A DNA stretch of 64,000 nucleotides from SLDF01 sp964537925 (GCA_964537925.1 CAZICV010000001.1:1240001-1304000); one strand, 5' to 3'. Shown: positions 26,914 to 35,575, numbered from the stretch's first letter. Numbers and translations are program-made. The notes: generated by a model not told the origin, from the letters alone.

Positions 26914-27891
26914 CTATTTCTTTTTCGGAGGTGCCTCTATGGCCCGGTTTAGCTTGTTGAAATCCTTGCGTTTGATATTATAGGATATGGGGTGGAATTC
27001 CGAATATAGCTGCTGTCCGTCTGTAGACCTGGTCACCGCAATATTCTTGCGTGTACATACACGTGTGTAGGTAAGGTAGTACACCGGGTCGGCACTCTCG
27101 AGGATCAACCGGTTGATCTCCTCTTCGGATACTATCCGGTACGGGTATTTGTATCCCTTCAAAAGCTGTTCCTCCCTGAACACACCACCAGCCACTCCCT
27201 TCATGGCGTCATACCTGATCAGGAAGGATTCGGGGATATACAGCGTGTCTTTCTGCAACTCATGCAGGCCCGCCAGATCTACATCGGCCCAAAACACGGA
27301 TTCTTCCTTCTGTATGATTTTCATCAGTTGCTGCAGATAGTTCTTCAGCAGGCCGGGACCCCAGTTGCGCAGGCACTCGTGCCCCCCGAAGTCGATTGTC
27401 CGCATCTGGCTGATGTAGAGATCGTCATCCGGCATCAGTTCTATCTTACCTAGTGTGAGGTGATGTTTCTGGTCAAACTTTCTTTTTCTCCGGGAGTTGA
27501 GATAAGATTCCCTGGGTTTCCATATCTCCAGGTAGTAATAAGGGCAACCCCGGCTGGCCGAATTCGGATTGACCGGCATATCATAAAATCCCTCCAGCGA
27601 AACGTAGGTTTGTTCCAGCGCCAGGTGGGCTTCTATTTCATCCCTGTCAATGATCTCAACCTCGCTGACAGTCCAGTATTGCCTGAAGACCTCTATGACT
27701 TCCTGCGCAGTCGGAGAATCCCGGTTATTGACTACAATAAATGTCTTGTTCTCCTTCACCCTTTTGATCATCCGGGGCTCAATGATCCTCACCTGCGCCA
27801 AGGCAGGAAGCTGTGCAAACAAGAGTGCAAGGATGATCAGCGCGGGTATTACACGCACACAAGCAGCAGTATAATGTCTGTATCTTTTCAC
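26914..27891 (-). CDS. Secreted protein of unknown function
   Basis: A 325-residue protein with an N-terminal signal peptide (hydrophobic residues 13-31, cleavage near LALAQ). I do not recognise its family. The mature part is mixed charged and aromatic, with no repeats, and ends in a Lys/Pro-rich tail (APPKKK). A GTG at 27891 is the start; the ATG at 27900 in the same frame is followed directly by a stop. The gene is convergent with uvrB (36-bp gap), so it has its own promoter. Its sequence suggests a periplasmic or surface protein. Confidence 0.7.
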   Translation of the reverse strand: MKRYRHYTAACVRVIPALIILALLFAQLPALAQVRIIEPRMIKRVKENKTFIVVNNRDSPTAQEVIEVFRQYWTVSEVEIIDRDEIEAHLALEQTYVSLEGFYDMPVNPNSASRGCPYYYLEIWKPRESYLNSRRKRKFDQKHHLTLGKIELMPDDDLYISQMRTIDFGGHECLRNWGPGLLKNYLQQLMKIIQKEESVFWADVDLAGLHELQKDTLYIPESFLIRYDAMKGVAGGVFREEQLLKGYKYPYRIVSEEEINRLILESADPVYYLTYTRVCTRKNIAVTRSTDGQQLYSEFHPISYNIKRKDFNKLNRAIEAPPKKK

Positions 27892-27972
27892 TTTCTACAT
27901 ATGTGAAAACAAGATAGAAAAAATAGTGGTATTACTCTTGTTTTGGTGCGTTTTCTACGGCATCGCGCAGAA

Positions 27973-28014
27973 AACAACGCTGCAGTGGAAGACCTCAATA
28001 ACCACAGCGCTGTT
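27973..28014 (-). terminator. Likely terminator of the truncated haemoglobin gene
   Basis: Leftward, AACAGCGCTG (28005-28014) pairs with CAGCGTTGTT (27973-27982) in a 10-bp stem with one G-T wobble, followed by TTTT. The stem starts at the stop codon of the haemoglobin gene. Confidence 0.55.
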
Positions 28015-28409
28015 TACAAAAGCGGGCGGATCTGCCGGTCGTTGAGATATGTTTTTTTGGCCATGAACATCACGGCCATCTTTTCTGCTCTCCACATCGC
28101 CTCCCGCGCTTTTTCTCCCTCGAAGTGTTCTGTCAGCGTCTGGAAAAAAAGCTGCAGCCACCGGTCAAAATGGGCCTGGTCCACCGGCAGGAACGCATGA
28201 GGCGGAAATGGCCTGCCATAGTACGTGTGCTCCTCCAGCAGAACCGTCTGCCAGAACCTGTACATCTTGTCGAGGTGTTCAGGCCACCGATCCTGGATGA
28301 CCCCCTGGAATATATCCTTAAGGAGATCATCTTCCCGCACACGCGCATAAAAGCTGTCTACCAGCAACTGCACATCCTCCAGTGTTTCGAGCTCTTTCTT
28401 GCTTTCCAT
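28014..28409 (-). CDS. Group III truncated haemoglobin
   Basis: The 131-residue protein from ATG 28409 (preceded by AGAGGAAA) has the group III trHb pattern: FYARVREDDLL with the B10 Tyr, then PFPPHAFLPVDQAHFDRWLQLF, in which the His of AHFDRWL is the proximal haem ligand. Proteins of this group bind oxygen or nitric oxide and are linked to nitrosative stress defence. The Rrf2 regulator at 28471 lies 61 bp upstream on the same strand, so the two are probably one operon. Confidence 0.88.
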   Translation of the reverse strand: MESKKELETLEDVQLLVDSFYARVREDDLLKDIFQGVIQDRWPEHLDKMYRFWQTVLLEEHTYYGRPFPPHAFLPVDQAHFDRWLQLFFQTLTEHFEGEKAREAMWRAEKMAVMFMAKKTYLNDRQIRPLL

Positions 28410-28470
28410 TTTCCTCTTTCTTTTTACTGACCAGGCTGGGCTGTTTTCCCGGTATCCCGGTCCGGTCGCG

Positions 28471-28899
28471 TCATTCTGCCAGGAAGGCTTTCCCTTCCCG
28501 CAGCCCGGCCGCCAGTTCATCGATACCAGTGGTTTCGAGCATGATCCTCAGATCCTCCCGGATCGCCATGAACCGATCGTGCAGCGGGCAGGGCTTTTCC
28601 TTGTTGCAGTCCCGCAGGCCAAGTCCACAGTTTTTGTAGATCCCGTCGCCGTCTATAGTCTCTACGATCCGGCTGAGCCGGACCGGGCCTTCTTCACTTT
28701 CTGCCAGCATATAGCCACCGGCCGGGCCTCTCAAAGAGGCAACAACCTTCCCTCTTGCAAGATCCTGCAGGATCTTGGCGGTAAACGCTTCGGGCGACCC
28801 GACAGCCGCAGCTATTTCTTTCAGCGCCGCACGCCGACCGGGTTGCTGCGCCAGGTAGATCGTCGCACGGATCGCATATTCACAAGCCCTCGAGAACAT
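28471..28899 (-). CDS. Rrf2-family Fe-S regulator (NsrR/IscR-like)
   Basis: The 142-residue product from ATG 28899 is an Rrf2 winged-helix regulator: MFSRACEYAIRATIYLA start, recognition helix near SPEAFTAKILQDLA, wing LRGPAGGYML. Three cysteines, Cys91, Cys98 and Cys104, sit where NsrR and IscR bind a [2Fe-2S] or [4Fe-4S] cluster. The 6/5 spacing is close to that of IscR (5/5) and NsrR (4/5). Its position with a truncated haemoglobin suggests a nitric-oxide sensor that controls detoxification. A promoter with TATCTTTA at -7 and ATTG at -33 lies just upstream. Confidence 0.85.
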   Translation of the reverse strand: MFSRACEYAIRATIYLAQQPGRRAALKEIAAAVGSPEAFTAKILQDLARGKVVASLRGPAGGYMLAESEEGPVRLSRIVETIDGDGIYKNCGLGLRDCNKEKPCPLHDRFMAIREDLRIMLETTGIDELAAGLREGKAFLAE

Positions 28900-28918
28900 T
28901 TCGCAAGTCGGTATACTA

Positions 28919-28952
28919 TAAAGATACAATCATTTTTCCTATTTCGGACAAT
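28919..28952 (-). promoter_or_regulatory. Bacteroidota-type promoter of the Rrf2-trHb unit
   Basis: Leftward, ATTG (28949-28952) and TATCTTTA (28919-28926) are 22 bp apart. TATCTTTA differs by one base from the TAnnTTTG -7 consensus of Bacteroidota. Confidence 0.45.
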
Positions 28953-29070
28953 TTTGTCGCAAATACCGGCGGGCCAAAGCTACGTCTCCGGCACCCTGGT
29001 CTGTGAACCCTGGGTTATGAAAAGAAAAACTTTCCCTATTTTGCCGCTTTTGTTTCGAAAACGGCGTTGA

Positions 29071-29871
29071 ATGCAGACAGGCAGTACACTGTGCGATCAC
29101 CAGGTATATGTCCTTCAGAGCAAAGAGCTCCGGCGGGAAGTGACCATAGAGCTTTTCCTGCCTCCGGGATTTGATGCGACCGTTTCTTACCCGTTACTCC
29201 TGGTCAATGACGGCCAGGATATGACCCGGCTGGGCATGCGTACCTTACTGGACCTGCTGTACCGCCAGCGGGAGATCCGGCCGCTGATCATTGCTGCTAT
29301 CCACGCTGCCGACCGGCTTCATGAGTATGGTACGGCCTCATTGCTGGACTATCGCAGCCGCGGCAGCCGAGCCCACCAGTACAATGATTTTATCATTTCG
29401 CGGCTGCTGCCGGACCTGGGCCGTCGTCTCGGCGTCCAGGGATTCCTTTCCACAGGTTTTGCAGGATTTTCACTCGGGGGCCTCTCGGCGCTCGATATGG
29501 TCTGGCATTACCCGCATGTATTCCAGGTCTGTGGTGTCTTTTCCGGGTCGCTGTGGTGGAGGCGCAGGCAGTTTGATCCGGCCAGACCGGACGACTATCG
29601 TATCATACACGAGCTCATTTCGTCAACGGGACACAGGCCTCACCTGCGATTCTGGTTCCAATGCGGTACTGAGGATGAGGCTGAAGACCGCAACAACAAC
29701 GGGATCATAGACTCTATCGATGACACCCTGGATCTTGTAGCGATCCTGCGGGACAAAGGTTACCAGGCGCCGTCGGACCTGTATTACCATGAGATAGAAG
29801 GCGGCCGTCACGATGTCGCGACCTGGGCGAAGGCCATGCCGGTATTCCTGCGCTGGGCCTACCCGGTATGA
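29071..29871 (+). CDS. Esterase D/enterochelin esterase-like hydrolase with an EF-hand-like loop
   Basis: A 266-residue alpha/beta hydrolase. The nucleophile elbow is GFSLGG (about residues 130-135), in the usual Phe-Ser-Leu-Gly-Gly form of enterochelin-esterase-like proteins, and a catalytic His lies near HDVATW. No signal peptide is seen. An inserted DRNNNGIIDSID (about residues 207-218) fits the 12-residue calcium loop of EF hands exactly. It stands alone between the Rrf2 unit and metH. The substrate is unknown. Confidence 0.8.
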   Translation: MQTGSTLCDHQVYVLQSKELRREVTIELFLPPGFDATVSYPLLLVNDGQDMTRLGMRTLLDLLYRQREIRPLIIAAIHAADRLHEYGTASLLDYRSRGSRAHQYNDFIISRLLPDLGRRLGVQGFLSTGFAGFSLGGLSALDMVWHYPHVFQVCGVFSGSLWWRRRQFDPARPDDYRIIHELISSTGHRPHLRFWFQCGTEDEAEDRNNNGIIDSIDDTLDLVAILRDKGYQAPSDLYYHEIEGGRHDVATWAKAMPVFLRWAYPV

Positions 29872-29912
29872 CGGACCGTCTTACGGATTTGAACTCTTCT
29901 TTGGATTTCGTG

Positions 29913-29944
29913 ATTGCTTTTGGCTTGCGCAGGGTATAACTTTG
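29913..29944 (+). promoter_or_regulatory. Promoter of metH
   Basis: ATTG at 29913-29916 and an exact TAnnTTTG match (TAACTTTG, 29937-29944) are 20 bp apart, the normal spacing for the Bacteroidota primary sigma factor. The metH ATG is 24 bp further on. Confidence 0.5.
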
Positions 29945-29967
29945 CCCGCTCCACGTTAATTCCCCGC

Positions 29968-32900
29968 ATGAAAACTCAGCTTCTAGATATTGCCCGGGAG
30001 CGCATCCTGCTGCTGGACGGCGCTATGGGCACGATGATACAGCGATACAGCCTGCAGGAACATGACTTCCGCGGCACAGAGTTTGCCGCGCATGAAACCG
30101 ACCTGAAAGGCAACAACGACCTGCTCAGTATCACGCGGCCCGACATCATCGAAGAGATCCATACGGCCTATCTCGCGGCCGGGTCCGATATCATCGAGAC
30201 CAATACATTCAACGCCAACACGGTCTCACTCGCCGACTACCGGCTCGAGCACCTGGCCTACCGGATCAACCTCGAAGCCACACGTGTGGCACGTAGAGCG
30301 GCCGACCGCATGTCGGCCGAAACTCCCGACCGGCCACGCTGGGTAGCCGGGGCTATCGGGCCTACAACCCGCACGGCTTCTTTGTCCCCGGACGTCAACC
30401 GGCCCGGTTTCAGAGCTGTTTCCTTCGATGAGCTTGTCGCTGCTTACGGTGAACAGGTCCGCGGATTGCTGGACGGTGGTGCGGATATTCTGTTGGTCGA
30501 AACCGTATTCGATACGCTCAACTGCAAAGCTGCCCTGTACGCCATCATGGAAGAACAAGAGCGCCGCGGCTCTTCTCTGCCGGTCATGGTCTCCGGCACG
30601 ATCACGGACGCCAGTGGACGCACGCTTTCGGGCCAGACAGTGGATGCTTTCTTCACCTCTGTACAGCATGCCGGGCTTTTCTCCATAGGACTCAACTGTG
30701 CGCTCGGTGCTGAAGAAATGCGGCCTTACATAGCTGATCTTGCCCGGCTCGCACCCTGCCTGATCAGCGCCTATCCCAATGCAGGACTCCCCAATGAATT
30801 CGGCCAGTACGACCAGACTGCCCCTGAAATGCAGGTATTCATCCGCGACTTTGTGGATTCGGGACTGGTCAACATCATCGGGGGCTGCTGCGGTACTACG
30901 CCGGATCACATACGCCTCATGGCCGAAGTGACCCGCGGCAAATCACCCCGCGTGCCTGTCCAGCCGCCTCCCCATACCATGCTGAGCGGCCTGGAGCCCC
31001 TGACCATCCGGCCTGATACCAACTTTGTCAACATCGGCGAACGGACCAATGTGACCGGCTCCCGCAAGTTTGCCCGCCTGATCCGCGAAGACAAATACGA
31101 CGAAGCGCTCGAAGTGGCCCGGCAGCAGGTACAGGGCGGCGCACAGATACTGGATGTGAATATGGATGAGGGACTGCTCGACGCCGACGCGGCCATGTCG
31201 CAGTTCCTGCTTCTGTTGGCGTCAGAGCCGGACATAGCCCGGCTGCCCGTCATGATCGATTCGTCGCGCTTCTCCGTGCTGGAGACCGGGCTCAAGTGCC
31301 TGCAGGGCAAATGCGTGGTCAACTCGATCTCGCTCAAAGAAGGGGAGGACATATTCAGGCAGCAGGCCAGGACCGTGCATCGCTATGGCGCCGCCGCCGT
31401 GGTCATGGCTTTCGACGAGGACGGGCAAGCCGATACCGTCGAGCGCAAGGTCTCTATCTGCCGGCGTGTGTACAAGATCTGGGTCGAAGACCTCGGCTAT
31501 GCGCCGCAGGACCTGATATTCGATCCCAATATCTTCGCAGTGGCCACGGGCATCGAAGAGCACAACGAGTATGCCATGTACTTCATAGAAGCAGTCAGGC
31601 AGATCAAGAAATACTGTCCGGGCGTACTGGTCAGCGGTGGCGTGAGTAATATTTCCTTTTCATTCCGCGGCAACGACACCGTGCGCGAAGCCATGCACAG
31701 CGCTTTCCTGTTCCATGCCATACAGGCCGGGATGGATATGGGCATCGTAAATGCCGGTATGCTGGAGGTCTACGAAGAGATAGACCCCGAACTACTGCGC
31801 CGGGTGGAAGACGTATTGTTCAACCGTAACCCGGAAGCTACGGAGGCCCTGACCGTATATGCAGAGCGTTTTTCGGGCTCCCGCAGCAAGGGACCCGTAC
31901 AGGATCTGCGCTGGAGAGAAGAACCGGTACTCGACCGTATCAAACAGGCGCTCGTCAAGGGGCTCGACGAATACATAGAGACTGATGTGGAAGAGGCGCG
32001 ACTCATGATGGACCACCCGCTCCATGTGATCGAAGGGCCGTTGATGGATGGTATGAACATCGTCGGAGACCTCTTCGGCGCCGGGAAGATGTTCCTCCCG
32101 CAGGTCGTGAAAAGCGCCCGTGTCATGAAAAAAGCGGTCGCCTATCTCACTCCCTATATCGAAGCACTCAAGCAGGAAGGAGACTCCCGCAGCAAAGGCC
32201 GCATTCTTCTAGCCACTGTAAAGGGCGATGTACACGATATCGGCAAGAATATCGTGGGTGTGGTCCTGGCCTGCAACAACTACGAGATCATCGACCTGGG
32301 CGTGATGGTACCCTGGGACCGCATACTGCAGACAGCGCGCGACAAGCAGGTAGACATCATCGGGCTGAGCGGACTCATCACCCCTTCGCTGGATGAAATG
32401 GTCCAGGTCGCCTCGGAGATGGAACGCCGCAATCTCCGGTTGCCACTGCTCATCGGAGGAGCCACTACCTCCCGGACCCATACAGCCGTCAAGATAGAAC
32501 CCGTATACTCCGGGCCCGTCGTGCATGTACTGGACGCCTCACGCTGTGTCGGCGTTGCATCCGCCCTGCTGCAGCCGGAGGACTCCGAAGACCGCCAGCG
32601 ATACCTGCTGCAGCTCCGCGAAGAGTATGAAGCCATCCGCGAACAACGCAGTCGTCGCAACGCACAAAAACAACTGCTCCCGCTCAGTGCTGCGCGTGCC
32701 AACCGCTGGTCCTGTGACTGGACTGCACTCAGTATACCGCAGCCGGAGCTGCGGGGTGTGCGGGTATTCGACCGCGTGGATCTCAATACACTGAGGCGGT
32801 ATATTGACTGGACCCCGTTCTTCCAGAGCTGGGAGCTGGCAGGCAAATACCCGACCATACTGGAGGACGAAATAGTCGGAGAAGAAGCCAGGAAGCTACT

Positions 32901-33648
32901 CGCAGACGCCGAAGAGATGCTGGATCAGCTCATTAGCGGCGAGTGGATACAGGCACGGGCTGTATGTGGAATTTTCCCGGCCCACAGCCGGGAGGATGAC
33001 CTGCTGATCTATACGGATGATACACGAACCGAAATATATGAAGTCCTGCATCACCTCAGGCAGCAGCAACAGAAAGCGCCGGGTCTCCCCAACTATTGCC
33101 TGAGCGATTTTGTCTCTCCCGAACGCAGCGGCAACCCCGACTGGATCGGCGCTTTTGCCGTGACAGCCGGGATCGGTATCGAAGCCCATATCGCCCGGTT
33201 CGAGGCTGCACACGACGACTATCGGGCCATCCTGCTCAAGGCCCTGACCGACCGCCTGGCAGAAGCCTGTGCAGAGTGGTTGCACGCATGGATCCGCAAA
33301 GAAGGATGGGGATATGCTTCCGGGGAAAACTGGACGAACGAAGAGCTGATCTCAGAACGCTACCAGGGTATCCGGCCTGCCCCGGGCTATCCGGCCTGCC
33401 CTGAGCACACCGAGAAGAGAACACTCTGGACCCTCCTGGATGTGGAAGCCAATACCGGTATCCATCTCACTGAATCCTGTGCGATGTACCCGGCAGCCTC
33501 GGTTTCGGGCTGGTACTTCTGGCACCCGGAATCCCGGTATTACGGGCTCGGTCGTGTCGGAGCAGATCAGGCGGAAGACTATGCCCGACGTAAAGGCTGG
33601 GACACCGCGACAGCAAACCGGTGGCTGTCGCCCGTACTGGAAGACTGA
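29968..33648 (+). CDS. metH: MetH, cobalamin-dependent methionine synthase
   Basis: The 1226-residue product from ATG 29968 has the complete five-domain layout. The homocysteine-binding domain (about 1-330) ends with the zinc GGCCGTT motif; the pterin-binding domain holds NIGERTNVTGS (about 350-360). A cap and a B12-binding domain follow with GDVHDIGKNIV (DxHxxG around residue 750), and the SAM-dependent reactivation domain ends the protein with RPAPGYPACPEHTEK. It transfers methyl from methyltetrahydrofolate to homocysteine. The full length means the enzyme can be reductively reactivated. It is the first gene of a methionine block with metY and hom. Confidence 0.97.
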   Translation: MKTQLLDIARERILLLDGAMGTMIQRYSLQEHDFRGTEFAAHETDLKGNNDLLSITRPDIIEEIHTAYLAAGSDIIETNTFNANTVSLADYRLEHLAYRINLEATRVARRAADRMSAETPDRPRWVAGAIGPTTRTASLSPDVNRPGFRAVSFDELVAAYGEQVRGLLDGGADILLVETVFDTLNCKAALYAIMEEQERRGSSLPVMVSGTITDASGRTLSGQTVDAFFTSVQHAGLFSIGLNCALGAEEMRPYIADLARLAPCLISAYPNAGLPNEFGQYDQTAPEMQVFIRDFVDSGLVNIIGGCCGTTPDHIRLMAEVTRGKSPRVPVQPPPHTMLSGLEPLTIRPDTNFVNIGERTNVTGSRKFARLIREDKYDEALEVARQQVQGGAQILDVNMDEGLLDADAAMSQFLLLLASEPDIARLPVMIDSSRFSVLETGLKCLQGKCVVNSISLKEGEDIFRQQARTVHRYGAAAVVMAFDEDGQADTVERKVSICRRVYKIWVEDLGYAPQDLIFDPNIFAVATGIEEHNEYAMYFIEAVRQIKKYCPGVLVSGGVSNISFSFRGNDTVREAMHSAFLFHAIQAGMDMGIVNAGMLEVYEEIDPELLRRVEDVLFNRNPEATEALTVYAERFSGSRSKGPVQDLRWREEPVLDRIKQALVKGLDEYIETDVEEARLMMDHPLHVIEGPLMDGMNIVGDLFGAGKMFLPQVVKSARVMKKAVAYLTPYIEALKQEGDSRSKGRILLATVKGDVHDIGKNIVGVVLACNNYEIIDLGVMVPWDRILQTARDKQVDIIGLSGLITPSLDEMVQVASEMERRNLRLPLLIGGATTSRTHTAVKIEPVYSGPVVHVLDASRCVGVASALLQPEDSEDRQRYLLQLREEYEAIREQRSRRNAQKQLLPLSAARANRWSCDWTALSIPQPELRGVRVFDRVDLNTLRRYIDWTPFFQSWELAGKYPTILEDEIVGEEARKLLADAEEMLDQLISGEWIQARAVCGIFPAHSREDDLLIYTDDTRTEIYEVLHHLRQQQQKAPGLPNYCLSDFVSPERSGNPDWIGAFAVTAGIGIEAHIARFEAAHDDYRAILLKALTDRLAEACAEWLHAWIRKEGWGYASGENWTNEELISERYQGIRPAPGYPACPEHTEKRTLWTLLDVEANTGIHLTESCAMYPAASVSGWYFWHPESRYYGLGRVGADQAEDYARRKGWDTATANRWLSPVLED

Positions 33649-33735
33649 CCTGCCGGAGACAAGACCCTGGATCATATTTGGGTTTTGCTAAACTGTTAAA
33701 GATTTATTAATAGCGCAAAAAATGCAGTCACGCCT

Positions 33736-33766
33736 GTTGACAGGTTGGATAAAGCATTTACATTTG
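33736..33766 (+). promoter_or_regulatory. Promoter of the metY leader
   Basis: GTTG (33736-33739) and TACATTTG (33759-33766, exact TAnnTTTG) are 19 bp apart. The transcript would start about 15-25 bases upstream of the riboswitch. Confidence 0.6.
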
Positions 33767-33790
33767 TATCAGTAATACCTGCCTGAACCG

Positions 33791-33895
33791 GTGGGTTTAT
33801 TCAGATGAGGCTAGAGACCGGGCTCTGCGAACCTCGGGCAACCTGCAAAGCGTAAGGTGCCAAATCCCGCCCCACAATGGGGGAAAATAAATCCA
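33791..33895 (+). ncRNA. SAM-I (S-box) riboswitch
   Basis: The S-box core is readable by eye: P1 is GGGTTTATT (33793-33801) with AATAAATCC (33886-33894), nine pairs with one wobble. P2 pairs GAGG with CCTC and encloses AGAG/CTCT; the CTCGGGCAACC box and the AAGGTGCCAAATCCCGC box match the universal S-box strings. P3 is ACCT/AGGT, and P4 is GCCCC...GGGGG. It would sense S-adenosylmethionine and control metY at 34169. No strong intrinsic terminator lies between P1 and the metY start, so the expression platform is not clear. Confidence 0.85.
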
Positions 33896-33900
33896 GCGCC

Positions 33901-34041
33901 ATGAATGCTCATTCATTTATCAGACATCTCTCTCCAGCAGCCCCTTCGCCGGGAGCGCTATCCTTTTATTCTTCGTCTACAGCCGCTATCGCCCGCATGA
34001 CCATGCACGGCGCTTGTTGTTGCTGTTGTTGTCGCCTCTGA
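33901..34041 (+). CDS. Candidate polycysteine leader peptide between riboswitch and metY
   Basis: An uninterrupted 46-codon frame starts at ATG 33901, six bases after the riboswitch P1 stem, and ends at TGA 34039-34041. Codons 39-44 are TGT TGT TGC TGT TGT TGT, giving six cysteines, then Arg-Leu-stop. Internal ATGs at 33997 and 34003 could give a leader as short as 14 or 12 residues (MTMHGACCCCCCRL). The stop codon overlaps a small GC-rich hairpin (GACGG/CCGTC, 34040-34052). Such a Cys run just before a sulfur gene is what a cysteine-tRNA-sensing attenuator would need, as in the polycysteine upstream frames of Actinobacteria. Translation is inferred. Confidence 0.6.
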   Translation: MNAHSFIRHLSPAAPSPGALSFYSSSTAAIARMTMHGACCCCCCRL

Positions 34042-34052
34042 CGGCGCCCGTC
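34040..34052 (+). promoter_or_regulatory. Small hairpin at the end of the Cys leader
   Basis: GACGG and CCGTC form a 5-bp stem with a 3-nt loop that begins in the leader stop codon; a pyrimidine-rich run follows. It may be part of the attenuator, either as a pause hairpin or as a weak terminator. Confidence 0.35.
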
Positions 34053-34168
34053 CCTTTCTCCTTGTAATTCTTTTTGGATTGACAAAGTTTGGTGCGGACC
34101 CGTTGCGCGCAGGGTAACCGTATTCCAGTCTTTTGTCTCTTCCTCTCATCTATTCAATCCAGAACATC

Positions 34169-35533
34169 ATGTCAGATCCAGCACCTTACCGCTTCGAAAC
34201 CCTGCAGTTGCATGCGGGGCAGACGGCCGATCCCACCACGGGCGCACGCGCCGTACCTATCTACCAGACAACATCCTATGTGTTCCGGGATGCCGGTCAT
34301 GCCGAGCGGCTATTCGGCCTCAAAGAGTTCGGCAATATCTATTCGCGGATCATGAATCCCACCACGGATGTATTCGAAAAACGCATAGCCGCTCTTGAGG
34401 GCGGTGTGGCCGCCGTCGCTGTGGCTTCGGGGCAAGCCGCCCAATTGCTCGCTCTCCACAATATCCTGGAGGCCGGCGACAATTTTGTGACTTCGTCTTT
34501 TCTTTACGGAGGTACATACAACCAGTTTAAGGTCGCCTTCAGGCGGCTGGGAATAGATGTGCGTTTTGCCAGCGGCGACGATCCTGCTTCTTTTGAGAAG
34601 CGTATAGATGCCCGCACAAAGGCCATCTACCTGGAGACTATCGGAAACCCGGAATTCAATATCCCGGATTTTGAGCGTATCGCAGCACTGGCCCGTGAAT
34701 ACGACCTGCCGCTGGTCGTAGACAACACATTCGGAGCGGCCGGATACCTCTTCAGGCCGCTGGATCATGGCGCTCATGTAGTTGTGGCCTCAGCCACCAA
34801 ATGGATCGGCGGACACGGGACCAGTATCGGCGGCGTGATCGTGGACGGGGGCAATTACAACTGGGGCAACGGCAAGTTTCCTCAGTTTACCGATCCGTCC
34901 GAAGGCTACCACGGGCTCCGTTTCTGGGAGGCTTTCGGCGAGGGCAATGCGCTCGGACTACCCAATATCGCCTTTGCCATCCGCGCACGGGTAGAAGGTC
35001 TCCGGGATCTGGGTCCTGCGCTCAGTCCGTTCAACTCCTTCCTGTTCATACAGGGTTTGGAGACCCTCTCCCTGCGTGTGCAGCGCTCGGTGGACAATGC
35101 GCTCGAGCTGGCACACCGGCTCCGCAAACACCCGGCTGTAGAGTACGTCCGTTACCCCGGGCTACCGGGAGATCCGTATCATGATCTCGCGAAGAAATAC
35201 CTGCGGCATGGTTTCGGGGCCGTACTTTCCTTCAAAGTACGCGGAGAGCGCGAAGCGGCCGAGCAGATTATCAACCGGGTACAACTGATCAGCCACCTGG
35301 CCAACGTAGGAGATGCCAAGACACTGATCATCCACCCCGCAGGCACGACCCACGAACAACTCAGCCCGCAGGAGCAGGTCACGACCGGTGTACGGCCCGG
35401 CGTATTGCGCCTGTCCGCCGGTATAGAGCACATAGAAGACATCTGGGCGGATCTCGACCAGGCCCTGAACACGCTACTGGCCGGGCAGGAAAGCCCTGCA
35501 GACACTAACACCTTTGCAACAGCCACACATTGA
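34169..35533 (+). CDS. metY: MetY, O-acetylhomoserine sulfhydrylase
   Basis: The 454-residue protein (ATG 34169, MSDPAPYRFETLQLHAG) belongs to the Cys/Met metabolism PLP enzymes. It has IYQTTSYVF, YSRIMNPTTDVFEKRIAALEGG, the PLP lysine in VVASATKWIGGHG (about residue 210) and the C-terminal LSAGIEHIEDI motif. The long form (about 430-450 residues, with the NYNWGNGKFPQF insert) is that of O-acetylhomoserine sulfhydrylases, which make homocysteine from O-acetylhomoserine and sulfide. The leader carries a SAM riboswitch and a Cys-codon run; a strong terminator follows at 35536-35575. Confidence 0.95.
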   Translation: MSDPAPYRFETLQLHAGQTADPTTGARAVPIYQTTSYVFRDAGHAERLFGLKEFGNIYSRIMNPTTDVFEKRIAALEGGVAAVAVASGQAAQLLALHNILEAGDNFVTSSFLYGGTYNQFKVAFRRLGIDVRFASGDDPASFEKRIDARTKAIYLETIGNPEFNIPDFERIAALAREYDLPLVVDNTFGAAGYLFRPLDHGAHVVVASATKWIGGHGTSIGGVIVDGGNYNWGNGKFPQFTDPSEGYHGLRFWEAFGEGNALGLPNIAFAIRARVEGLRDLGPALSPFNSFLFIQGLETLSLRVQRSVDNALELAHRLRKHPAVEYVRYPGLPGDPYHDLAKKYLRHGFGAVLSFKVRGEREAAEQIINRVQLISHLANVGDAKTLIIHPAGTTHEQLSPQEQVTTGVRPGVLRLSAGIEHIEDIWADLDQALNTLLAGQESPADTNTFATATH

Positions 35534-35535
35534 CC

Positions 35536-35575
35536 GATGGGAGCGGCTCTCCGATGTCGCTCCCGTCATTTTTTT
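35536..35575 (+). terminator. Rho-independent terminator of metY
   Basis: GATGGGAGCG (35536-35545) pairs with CGCTCCCGTC (35558-35567) over 10 bp (one wobble), then seven T at 35569-35575. It begins two bases after the metY stop and separates metY from hom. Confidence 0.9.
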
